From positions 55,801 to 119,800 of the forward strand of contig JBNLFS010000065.1 of assembly GCA_050305635.1 (NCBI GenBank): 64,000 bases of DNA, written 5' to 3'. Made by a program: the position numbers and the translations under genes. Positions 22,894 to 29,841 of this stretch are shown here, one piece after another (positions within the stretch are counted from its first letter, which is position 1; the number at the start of each line of letters is the position of its first letter). The notes beneath the pieces are model-generated. The model searched no databases. It saw only the letters and a list, made by a program, of their open reading frames with translations, and was not told where the DNA came from. Source of the stretch: Thiodiazotropha sp050305635. Its GTDB lineage: Bacteria > Pseudomonadota > Gammaproteobacteria > Chromatiales > Chromatiaceae.

Positions 22894-22910
22894 TTTAGAA
22901 TAGTTCTAAA
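22894..22910. promoter_or_regulatory. Perfect Irr/PerR-like operator (TTTAGAA-N3-TTCTAAA)
   Basis: TTTAGAATAGTTCTAAA is an exact 7-3-7 inverted repeat, 69 bp upstream of the rubrerythrin start. This is the form of the iron control element (Irr box) of Alphaproteobacteria; its inner 15 bp also resemble the 7-1-7 PerR box. The divergent Fur-family gene at 23062 encodes the obvious candidate to bind it. Degenerate copies occur upstream of the cytochrome c peroxidase gene. Confidence 0.75.
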
Positions 22911-23061
22911 ATTCATCGGAATCCAATGGTCTTCTCGATGACAATGATAGGCATCTCCTTTTGAAACCGGGCGCTCAATCTAATTCTGTTGATGATTCAC
23001 TTCGTTGGTGTGCCATGGCGAGGCTATAACCACCTGATAGTTACGTGTTTTATAACCTGGA

Positions 23062-23535
23062 ATGGTAATCCCGATTGAGAAACCATATACTTCCGACATG
23101 GAATTGAGCAGCACTCAACTGAGTTCCCCTATCCGCGACATCACCGCCCTGTTGATGTCCCATGGGGTCAATCTCACCCGTCAGCGGCGGGTGATCGCTG
23201 ATATGTTGTTCGCACGCAACCAGCATGTCACGGCGGATCAGCTGTTCGAAGCCGTGAACCGCGCCGGTGGCCGGGTCTCCAATGCGACGGTCTACAACAC
23301 CCTGGGCCTGTTTGTGCGCAAAGGACTGGTGCGGGAAATCTTCATCGACGCCGCACGTACCTTCTACGACTCCAACACGGGTCACCATCACCACTTCTAT
23401 AACGTGGACACGGGTGAACTGACCGACATGAACGAGAAGGTCGCACCCCACTTCATTGATCAGGACCTGCCGGAAGGCACCGTGCTTGCAATCATGGACC
23501 TGGTCATCCGGGTCAGAAACAAACCCTCCGCCTGA
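23062..23535 (+). CDS. Irr/PerR-like Fur-family regulator
   Basis: Metal- or haem-responsive transcription regulator, up to 157 aa. The winged-helix domain (about 25-100) includes NLTRQRRVIADML and NATVYNTLGLFVRKGLV. The dimerisation domain has a run of four histidines at H108-H111 (GHHHHFYNVDTGEL), like the haem/metal-binding His cluster of Irr. The protein has no cysteine at all, so the structural zinc sites of Fur, Zur and classical PerR are absent, again as in Irr-type proteins. An ATG at 23098 is an alternative start; neither has a strong ribosome-binding site. It sits between the rubrerythrin operon and ccp, both of which carry matching operators. Confidence 0.85.
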   Translation: MVIPIEKPYTSDMELSSTQLSSPIRDITALLMSHGVNLTRQRRVIADMLFARNQHVTADQLFEAVNRAGGRVSNATVYNTLGLFVRKGLVREIFIDAARTFYDSNTGHHHHFYNVDTGELTDMNEKVAPHFIDQDLPEGTVLAIMDLVIRVRNKPSA

Positions 23536-23867
23536 ATCAAATCCCGGCGATGTATCGAACCCTGGACTCCAATCTCACGGGTCTGGGGATGTCGCTGAGC
23601 GCCTGTCATATTTAGGGGCTGGGATTCATTGATCTGCATCATTGTTTTAGATTTAGTCTAATTCTAATCTTCTTACGCCAACCGGGTATTTGTGATTTAG
23701 GCAGGGATGCCTGGCAAACACCAGACGGGTCTGGCGGACACAGACGACAACAAAACAGATCCGTAACTATTGACGGAACCTGGGGTATGTGACCGGAGCG
23801 GGTTGCGGAGTACAAACGACGAATTTTCGGCCGGTTTTCCCGGCCTCAAGCAATAAAGGTAAGGGAA
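23536..23867. other. Regulatory intergenic region upstream of ccp
   Basis: This 332-bp gap holds the tandem Irr-like operator (23646-23668) and the ccp leader. No gene is supported in it. The ccp ribosome-binding site (GGTAAGGGAA) ends just before the ATG at 23868. Confidence 0.6.
23646..23668. promoter_or_regulatory. Two overlapping degenerate Irr-like operators upstream of ccp
   Basis: TTTAGAT-TTA-GTCTAAT (23646-23662) and TTTAGTC-TAA-TTCTAAT (23652-23668) overlap with a 6-bp offset. Each matches the perfect box at 22894 (TTTAGAA-N3-TTCTAAA) in 11 of 14 arm positions. They lie about 200 bp before the ccp start. Confidence 0.55.
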
Positions 23868-24857
23868 ATGAAATTCAAGTTAGCCACATTGACAATTATG
23901 ATGCTGGGCATTTCCAGCAGCGCCTTGGCCGCGGATGAGCCCATACAACCCGTCAAGCCGGTCCAGAGCATCAATCTGGGCCAGGTCGAATTGGGTAAGA
24001 AACTCTACTTCGATCCGCGTCTGTCCAAATCCGGCTTTATCTCCTGCAACTCCTGCCACAACCTGAGCATGGGCGGCACCGACAACCTCAAGACCTCCAT
24101 CGGCGATCACTGGCAGCAGGGTCCGATCAACGCCCCGACCGTACTCAACTCCAGCCTGAATCTGGCCCAGTTCTGGGACGGCCGCGCCGCGGACCTGAAG
24201 GCCCAGGCCGGTGGTCCGATCGCTAATCCCGGAGAGATGGGTTTCACCCATGAACTGGCCGTAGGCGTGATCGAGTCCATTCCCGAGTACGTTGCGGAAT
24301 TCAAGCTGGTGTTCGGAACGGACAAGGTGACCATCGATGAGGTGACTCAGGCAATCGCGGAATTCGAGAAAACCCTGGTGACTCCGAACTCCCCCTTCGA
24401 TCAGTGGCTGCTGGGTGACAAAGAGGCCCTGCACGCCAATGAGCTGGCGGGCTATAAACTGTTCAAGGAGAGCGGTTGCACCGCCTGCCACAACGGTGAG
24501 GCGGTGGGTGGTAACTCCTTCCAGAAAATGGGTCTGGTGGAACCCTACAAGACCAAGAACAGCGCCGAGGGTCTGGCTGCGGTAACCGGTAAAGATGCCG
24601 ACCGCTTCAAATTCAAGGTGCCGACCTTGAGAAACGTGGAGATGACCTACCCCTATTTCCACGACGGTGAGGCAGAGACCCTGACCGAAGCCGTGGATAT
24701 CATGGGCCGTCTGCAGCTGGGCAAGAAGTTCACCAAGGAAGAGAATGCACAGATCGTGGCCTTTTTGAAGACCCTGACCGGCGATCAGCCGCAATTCCTG
24801 CTGCCGATCCTACCGCCTTCGACTGATGCTACTCCGGCGCCGACGCCGTTTAACTAG
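23868..24857 (+). CDS. ccp: Di-haem cytochrome c peroxidase
   Basis: Periplasmic enzyme reducing H2O2 to water with electrons from cytochrome c. The 329-aa precursor has a signal peptide ending ALA (about residue 21). Two c-type haem sites follow: CNSCH (C60-C63, H64; low-potential peroxidatic haem) and CTACH (C204-C207, H208; electron-accepting haem). The spacing and the conserved FWDGRA and NPGEMG motifs fit the bacterial CCP/MauG family. Downstream of the second haem lies a VPTLRNVEMTYPYFHDG segment typical of true CCPs. Operators shared with rubrerythrin suggest co-regulation by the adjacent Irr-like protein. It is monocistronic, with a terminator after it. Confidence 0.95.
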   Translation: MKFKLATLTIMMLGISSSALAADEPIQPVKPVQSINLGQVELGKKLYFDPRLSKSGFISCNSCHNLSMGGTDNLKTSIGDHWQQGPINAPTVLNSSLNLAQFWDGRAADLKAQAGGPIANPGEMGFTHELAVGVIESIPEYVAEFKLVFGTDKVTIDEVTQAIAEFEKTLVTPNSPFDQWLLGDKEALHANELAGYKLFKESGCTACHNGEAVGGNSFQKMGLVEPYKTKNSAEGLAAVTGKDADRFKFKVPTLRNVEMTYPYFHDGEAETLTEAVDIMGRLQLGKKFTKEENAQIVAFLKTLTGDQPQFLLPILPPSTDATPAPTPFN

Positions 24858-24869
24858 GCTGCCAGGCCC

Positions 24870-24903
24870 TTCCCCCGCCCGATCGGAAGATCGGGTGGGG
24901 GAA
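24870..24903. terminator. Strong hairpin between convergent ccp and glk
   Basis: TTCCCCCGCCCGATC and GATCGGGTGGGGGAA make a 15-bp stem (one G-T wobble) with a GGAA loop, in the 79-bp gap between convergent genes. The A/T ends would give short U-tracts on both strands, so it is a likely bidirectional terminator. Confidence 0.75.
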
Positions 24904-24936
24904 TCCTCTCCTCAAGACCTTCTTCCCGAATGCTGA

Positions 24937-25917
24937 TCAGATGTGATGGGCGGCGTAGTAGGCCGCACCCAGCAGTGCGGTCTTGTCGTTGAGCACCACT
25001 TTCAGGGGCATGGCGACAAGCAGCGGAGTCATACGGCCCTTGGCCTGAAACTGGGCCACGAAGTCGTGTTGTTGGAACAGCGGCAGGATGTTGGGTGCGA
25101 TACCGCCACCGAGAAACACCCCGCCCCGGGCCATGATCTTCAGCGCATGATTGGCCGCCTCCCGGGCATACAGCCGGACGAACACCCCCAGGGTCTGTGA
25201 ACAAAGCCGGTTGTCATCCTTCATCGCCGCCTCGGAAATCGCTGGGGCCTGGCCGATCTCCTGCATACGCTGCAGCAATGCCTCGGGGGTGGTGAGCCCA
25301 TGTTGCATGAGCAGGAACTCATAGATGTTCTCGATGCCCGGGCCGGAGACCAGGCGTTCCCAGCTGACGTGACCGTAGCGGGCTGACAGGTATTCGAACA
25401 GGGCGTACTCCAGGGGGCTGGTGGGGCTGAAGTCGGTGTGGCCGCCTTCGGATGAAAAGGGGATGTGGGATTCGCCGTCCCAGTAGATGCCCGCCTCGCC
25501 CAGCCCGGTGCCGGCAGAGACGATGGAGCGGTTGCCGGTCTGTTCCCGCCCCTCATGGAGGGTGTACAGATCCTCCGCTTCGAGGGTTTCCAGCCCCCAG
25601 GCGTTGGCCTCCAGATCGTTCAGTAGCCAGGTTTTGTGAAAACCGAAGCGTTGTTTGATGGCGGCCGCATCGAGTCGCCAGGGCAGGTTGGTGGTTTCGC
25701 AGACCTGGTCGATCACCGGCCCGGCCACCCCGAGACAGGCCAGCTCGATCTTCGGGATTTCCGGCAACTCAAGGAACTGCTCGAGAATGGCATCGATGCT
25801 GTCATGCGCTGGGCTCGGATAGGTCCGCTCCAGACGGGGCCGCAGCCCATGGGTTTCGGTATCGAACCAGGCAAGCCGGGTATTCGTGCCGCCGATGTCG
25901 CCAGCCAGTATTTGCAT
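24937..25917 (-). CDS. glk: Glucokinase
   Basis: ATP-dependent phosphorylation of glucose to glucose-6-phosphate. The 326-aa protein belongs to the E. coli-type bacterial glucokinase family: ATP-binding phosphate loop GDIGGTNTRLAWFD (residues 6-19), the NDLEANAWGL segment, the GTGLGEAGIY adenosine motif and SEGGHTDFSP. The length fits the family (about 320 aa). It stands alone between convergent ccp and divergent uvrD. It implies that the cell can feed internal glucose (for example from glycogen) into glycolysis along with the phosphofructokinase at 36609. Confidence 0.92.
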   Translation of the reverse strand: MQILAGDIGGTNTRLAWFDTETHGLRPRLERTYPSPAHDSIDAILEQFLELPEIPKIELACLGVAGPVIDQVCETTNLPWRLDAAAIKQRFGFHKTWLLNDLEANAWGLETLEAEDLYTLHEGREQTGNRSIVSAGTGLGEAGIYWDGESHIPFSSEGGHTDFSPTSPLEYALFEYLSARYGHVSWERLVSGPGIENIYEFLLMQHGLTTPEALLQRMQEIGQAPAISEAAMKDDNRLCSQTLGVFVRLYAREAANHALKIMARGGVFLGGGIAPNILPLFQQHDFVAQFQAKGRMTPLLVAMPLKVVLNDKTALLGAAYYAAHHI

Positions 25918-26042
25918 GATGCTCTGCTCGGTTAGGGTTTTTCCGCCATTCTAGCGGAAAAAAGGCCACTGTCATGATGGGGGGCTCACGGGGCCGGGGT
26001 CTGTTCTGGTATTTAACCTGACAGGATGAGTATCATAGCCGG

Positions 26043-28202
26043 ATGGATGTTTCGCCGATTCTCGATCCCCTCAATGACGCCCAGCGTGAGGCCGTAACCG
26101 CCCCGCTCGGCAACCTGCTGGTGCTGGCGGGAGCGGGCAGCGGCAAGACCCGGGTGCTGGTGCATCGCATCGCCTGGCTACTGGCGGTGGAACAGCAGAC
26201 CCCCGGGTCGCTGATGGCGGTGACCTTCACCAACAAGGCCGCTTGGGAGATGCGCCAACGCATCGAGGTCCTGCTGGGACAGCCTCTGGGCGGCATGTGG
26301 GTGGGCACCTTTCATGGCCTGGCCCATCGCCTGCTGCGGGCGCACTGGAAAGAGGCCGGCCTGCCCCAGAGCTTCCAGATTCTCGATTCGGACGACCAGT
26401 ACCGACTGATCAAGCGACTGCTCAAATCCCTGGATCTGGATGAAGCGCGCTGGCCCCCGAAGCAGGTTCAGTGGTTCATCAACGGGCGCAAGGATGAAGG
26501 TCTCAGGCCCGAGCACATGGATGACGGCGGTGATCCTTTTCAGTATCAGATGATTCGTATCTACCGGGAGTATCAGGCTACCTGCGAGCGGGGTGGTCAG
26601 GTGGATTTCGCCGAGCTGCTGCTGCGGGCTCATGAGCTCTGGCGTGACCGCCCCGACCTGCTGCAACACTACCAGGCCCGGTTCAAAAATGTGCTGGTGG
26701 ACGAATTCCAGGATACCAATGCGATCCAGTACGCTTGGCTGAGGCTGCTCTCCGGTCCCGCCAACCACCTGTTCGTGGTGGGCGACGATGATCAGTCCAT
26801 TTATGGCTGGCGGGGTGCGCGGGTGGAGAATCTGCAGAATTTCCAGACCCAGCATCGGGATGTCCGGCTGGTGCGTCTGGAACAGAACTACCGTTCCACG
26901 GGAAATATCCTGAACGCGGCCAATGCGCTCATCAACCACAATCCCTCACGCCTGGGTAAGCAGTTGTGGACCGAGGGCGGCGAAGGGGAGCCGATCAACC
27001 TCTACGGGGCCTTTAACGAGGTCGACGAGGCCCGTTTCGTGATCGAGCGGATCCGTCAGTATGTCGAGGAGGGTCATGCCCGCGCCGAGGCGGCCATTCT
27101 CTACCGCACCACGGCCCAGTCGCGGCTGTTCGAGGAGGCTTTGATCCAGTCCGGGATTCCCTACCGGGTCTATGGCGGGCTGCGGTTCTTCGAGCGGGCC
27201 GAGATCAAGGACGCGCTGGCCTACCTGCGCCTGTTGAGCAACCCCCATGACGACAGCGGTTTCGAACGGGCGGTGAACACGCCACCCCGGGGGATCGGGG
27301 CCAAGACCCTGGACGGGGTGCGCGCCCATGCCCGGGATTTCGGCTGCTCCCTGTGGCAGGCCTCCCGGGATCTGCTCAAGGGCGGCAGCCTGGCAAAGCG
27401 GGCCGCCGGGGCCCTGCAGGGATTTCTGGATCTGCTGGAGAACCTGCAGGCCGAGACTCAGGAGATGGATCTGGCCAACACGGTCGCCCAGGTCCTGCAT
27501 GTCAGCGGATTGCCGGAGCATTTCGAAAAGAGCCGTGACGGAAAAGGTGTGGACCGCAAAGAGAACCTGGACGAGCTGGTCAACGCCACCCGCCAGTTCG
27601 AACCCCCGCCGGACCAGGAGGAGATGGACGATCTGTCCGCCTTCCTCTCCCATGCGGCCCTGGAGGCCGGCGAGGCCCAGGCCGACCCCTATGAGGACTG
27701 CGTACAGCTGATGACCCTGCACTCCGCCAAGGGTCTGGAATTCCCCCTGGTGTTTCTGGTCGGCATGGAGGAGGGTCTGTTTCCCCACAGCATGTCCGCG
27801 GACGATCCCCAGCGTCTCGAGGAGGAGCGGCGGTTGTGCTACGTCGGTATCACCCGAGCGATGCGCACCCTCTATATCAGCCATGCGGAGAGTCGCTGCA
27901 TGCACGGCAGCGACAGCTATCCCCTGCCCTCCCGGTTCATTCGCGAGATCCCGGCGGAACTGATGCGCGAGGTGCGGGCCGGTCCCGCCATCAGCCAGCC
28001 GATCTACGGCTCATCACCCTATCACGACACCGCCACCCTGAGCGGCTTCAATCTCGGTCAGCGGGTGCGCCATGCCAAGTTTGGCGAGGGGGTGGTGTTG
28101 AATGCGGAGGGTCAGGGTCACAGTGCCCGGGTGCAGGTCAATTTCGAGGAAGTGGGCAGTAAATGGCTGGTGGTGGCCTACGCGAACCTGTCGCCCTGCT
28201 GA
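26043..28202 (+). CDS. uvrD: DNA helicase II UvrD
   Basis: Superfamily 1A 3'-5' helicase acting in nucleotide-excision and mismatch repair. The 719-aa protein (E. coli 720 aa) has Walker A AGAGSGKT (29-36), TFTNKAAWEMRQR (motif Ia), Walker B VDEFQDTN, GDDDQSIYGWRGA (motif III), QNYRSTGNIL (motif IV), and LMTLHSAKGLEFP plus ERRLCYVGITRA (motifs V and VI). The C-terminal 55 residues form the conserved Tudor-like tail (GQRVRHAKFGEGVV...), which separates UvrD from Rep. It starts at the ATG at 26043. Confidence 0.95.
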   Translation: MDVSPILDPLNDAQREAVTAPLGNLLVLAGAGSGKTRVLVHRIAWLLAVEQQTPGSLMAVTFTNKAAWEMRQRIEVLLGQPLGGMWVGTFHGLAHRLLRAHWKEAGLPQSFQILDSDDQYRLIKRLLKSLDLDEARWPPKQVQWFINGRKDEGLRPEHMDDGGDPFQYQMIRIYREYQATCERGGQVDFAELLLRAHELWRDRPDLLQHYQARFKNVLVDEFQDTNAIQYAWLRLLSGPANHLFVVGDDDQSIYGWRGARVENLQNFQTQHRDVRLVRLEQNYRSTGNILNAANALINHNPSRLGKQLWTEGGEGEPINLYGAFNEVDEARFVIERIRQYVEEGHARAEAAILYRTTAQSRLFEEALIQSGIPYRVYGGLRFFERAEIKDALAYLRLLSNPHDDSGFERAVNTPPRGIGAKTLDGVRAHARDFGCSLWQASRDLLKGGSLAKRAAGALQGFLDLLENLQAETQEMDLANTVAQVLHVSGLPEHFEKSRDGKGVDRKENLDELVNATRQFEPPPDQEEMDDLSAFLSHAALEAGEAQADPYEDCVQLMTLHSAKGLEFPLVFLVGMEEGLFPHSMSADDPQRLEEERRLCYVGITRAMRTLYISHAESRCMHGSDSYPLPSRFIREIPAELMREVRAGPAISQPIYGSSPYHDTATLSGFNLGQRVRHAKFGEGVVLNAEGQGHSARVQVNFEEVGSKWLVVAYANLSPC

Positions 28203-28270
28203 ATGGGCGGATGCATCACCCGCCAGCGCAACACAACGTCACATAACGAGAAAACAGAACGGAGGGTTAC

Positions 28271-29356
28271 ATGAAACGTCGGGATTTTATCGCAAAGGTT
28301 GGCGCGGGCGCGCTGGCCACCGGGGTCGGTCTCTCGCTGACTTCCACCGCTGAGGCGAAGGCCGAGATCAAATGGAAGATGGTGACCACCTGGCCGAAGA
28401 ACTTTCCGGGCCTGGGCACTGGGGCAAATAAGCTCGCCGAGGCGATCAATGACATGAGTGGCGGGCGGATGCACGTCAAGGTCTATGGTGCAAAGGAACT
28501 GGTTCCCGCGTTCGAGGTGTTTGATGCCGTCGCCCAGGGTACGGCCGAGATGGGACACGGAGCGGCCTACTACTGGAAAGGCAAGAGCGAGACCGCCCAG
28601 TTCTTCTCCACCGTCCCCTTCGGCCTCACCGCGCAGGAGATGAACGGCTGGCTCTATTACGGCGGTGGCCTGGAGATGTGGCGTGAACTCTACAAGCCCT
28701 TCGGTTTGATTCCTGCCCCCGGCGGCAATACCGGCATGCAGATGGGGGGCTGGTTCAACAAGGAGATCAACAGTGTCGAGGATCTCAAGGGTCTGAAGAT
28801 GCGCATCCCGGGTTTGGGCGGAGAGGTGCTGAAGCGGGCGGGGGGCACTCCGGTGAATCTGCCGGGAGGCGAGCTGTTCACCTCGTTGCAATCCGGCGCC
28901 ATCGACGCTACCGAATGGGTCAATCCCTACAACGACCTGGCCTTCGGCCTGTTCAAGGCGGCCAAGTACTACTACTACCCGGGCTTTCACGAGCCGGGTA
29001 CCACCCTTGAGGCGATCATCAATGAAAAGGCCTTCGAGGCGCTGCCCAAGGACCTGCAGTCGATCGTGCTGAACGCCTGCAAGGTGGCCAATCAGGAGAT
29101 GCTCGCGGAGTATACCGCGCGTAACCCGGCGGCCCTGCAGACCCTGGTGGAGAAGCACAAGGTGGATATCCGCCCCTACCCGAATGACGTGCTGGAGATT
29201 CTGCGCAAATACTCCCGTGAAGTGGTGGAGGAGCTGGCCGGCAAGGACGCCTTCGCGAAGAAGGTGTACGACTCCTACACGGCGTTTCTCAAAGGCTCCC
29301 GGGAGTGGGGGGCGATTTCCGAGCTTGCCTACCTGCAGGCGCGGGACAAAGCCTAA
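28271..29356 (+). CDS. TRAP transporter substrate-binding protein (DctP family), Tat-exported
   Basis: Periplasmic receptor of a TRAP-type secondary importer. The 361-aa precursor has a twin-arginine signal (KRRDF at residues 2-6, then a hydrophobic stretch, AEA cleavage near 33), unusual because most DctP proteins use Sec. The mature part has the DctP fold markers KWKMVTTWPKNFPG, GGRMHVKVYG, LKGLKMRIPGLGGEVLKRAGGTPVNLPGGELFTSLQSGAIDATEW (in pieces) and a TTLEAIINEKAFEALP tail. The sequence resembles the TakP-like group for 2-oxo acids, but the ligand is uncertain. No dctQ/dctM genes are adjacent, so the membrane subunits lie elsewhere. GGAGGGTTAC precedes the ATG. Confidence 0.88.
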   Translation: MKRRDFIAKVGAGALATGVGLSLTSTAEAKAEIKWKMVTTWPKNFPGLGTGANKLAEAINDMSGGRMHVKVYGAKELVPAFEVFDAVAQGTAEMGHGAAYYWKGKSETAQFFSTVPFGLTAQEMNGWLYYGGGLEMWRELYKPFGLIPAPGGNTGMQMGGWFNKEINSVEDLKGLKMRIPGLGGEVLKRAGGTPVNLPGGELFTSLQSGAIDATEWVNPYNDLAFGLFKAAKYYYYPGFHEPGTTLEAIINEKAFEALPKDLQSIVLNACKVANQEMLAEYTARNPAALQTLVEKHKVDIRPYPNDVLEILRKYSREVVEELAGKDAFAKKVYDSYTAFLKGSREWGAISELAYLQARDKA

Positions 29357-29367
29357 GAGGCGTTTTG

Positions 29368-29400
29368 AGTTTTGAGTGGTTGAGTTCGCTGCGCTCACGG
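29368..29400 (+). repeat. 33-bp repeat, left copy
   Basis: Begins AGTTTTGAGTGG and ends GCTGCGCTCACGG. It is the exact reverse complement of 29783-29815 and is related to the left arm of the element at 4551-4672. Confidence 0.75.
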
Positions 29401-29412
29401 GCTTTTGTTGTC

Positions 29413-29435
29413 CCCTCTCCCGCGAGGGGAGAGGG
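29413..29435 (+). repeat. 23-bp CCCTCTCCC palindromic block, left copy
   Basis: CCCTCTCCC and GGGAGAGGG arms around a short G/C/A core. It is the exact reverse complement of the block at 29747-29769. It can fold as a hairpin and could stop transcripts from the TRAP receptor gene. Confidence 0.7.
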
Positions 29436-29476
29436 GGCGTGCTGTTCGAGCGCATCGATCAATCCCGTAAGTAACC

Positions 29477-29506
29477 GTAGGTCGGGTTAGCGCAGCGTAA
29501 CCCGAC
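29477..29506 (+). repeat. REP element, GTAG head (subfamily B, copy 1)
   Basis: GTAG is followed by GTCGGGTTA...TAACCCGAC, an imperfect palindrome (30 bp total). It differs from the inverted copy at 29528-29557 at one position. Confidence 0.75.
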
Positions 29507-29527
29507 ATGAAGTGGATAGGGCTGATC

Positions 29528-29557
29528 GTCGGGTTACGCTTCGCTAACCCGACCTAC
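29528..29557 (-). repeat. REP element, GTAG head (subfamily B, copy 2)
   Basis: GTCGGGTTACGC...CTAACCCGACCTAC; on the minus strand it starts with GTAG. With 29477-29506 it makes a 21-bp-spaced inverted pair (BIME). Confidence 0.75.
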
Positions 29558-29746
29558 CCACTTCTGCACTACCAAGATAGGCTCTATTGACAAGTGCAAT
29601 CTGAGTTTCAACCAGCTCATGTTACCTATGCCCCGGGCTGTACCCTCGCAAGGGCAGAGGGAGTGTGCTGTTCGATTGCATCGAACACAGCCGGTCAGAG
29701 CGTGGCACTGAGTTGTTCATTCGCACCTGAACTTGATCCATGCATT

Positions 29747-29769
29747 CCCTCTCCCCTCGCGGGAGAGGG
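29747..29769 (-). repeat. 23-bp CCCTCTCCC palindromic block, right copy
   Basis: Exact reverse complement of 29413-29435. Together with the adjacent 33-bp repeat it mirrors the left end of the mosaic. Confidence 0.7.
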
Positions 29770-29782
29770 CCAACTTACAAAT

Positions 29783-29815
29783 CCGTGAGCGCAGCGAACT
29801 CAACCACTCAAAACT
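29783..29815 (-). repeat. 33-bp repeat, right copy
   Basis: Begins CCGTGAGCGCAGCG and ends CCACTCAAAACT; exact reverse complement of 29368-29400. It ends 27 bp before the hemW start, after which AACTCAAAACT is repeated again. Confidence 0.75.
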
Positions 29816-29841
29816 AAAAACTCATAACTCAAAACTAATAG

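Larger units (their letters stand above)
29357..29841. other. Composite repeat mosaic between the TRAP gene and hemW
   Basis: This 485-bp gap contains no gene. It holds a pair of exact 33-bp inverted repeats (29368-29400 and 29783-29815), a pair of exact 23-bp palindromic blocks in inverted orientation (29413-29435 and 29747-29769) and an inverted pair of 30-bp REPs (29477-29506 and 29528-29557). A repeated GTGCTGTTCGA block occurs at 29439 and 29665. Confidence 0.65.

Noticed and set aside
17469..24857. A genomic-island or defence-system reading of the RES pair plus the iron/peroxide genes
   Set aside because: No integrase, att-like repeat or composition break bounds the region; the genes fit housekeeping metal and oxidant handling.
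26946..27905. 319-codon minus-strand frame opposite uvrD
   Set aside because: Shadow of uvrD, which has every helicase motif.
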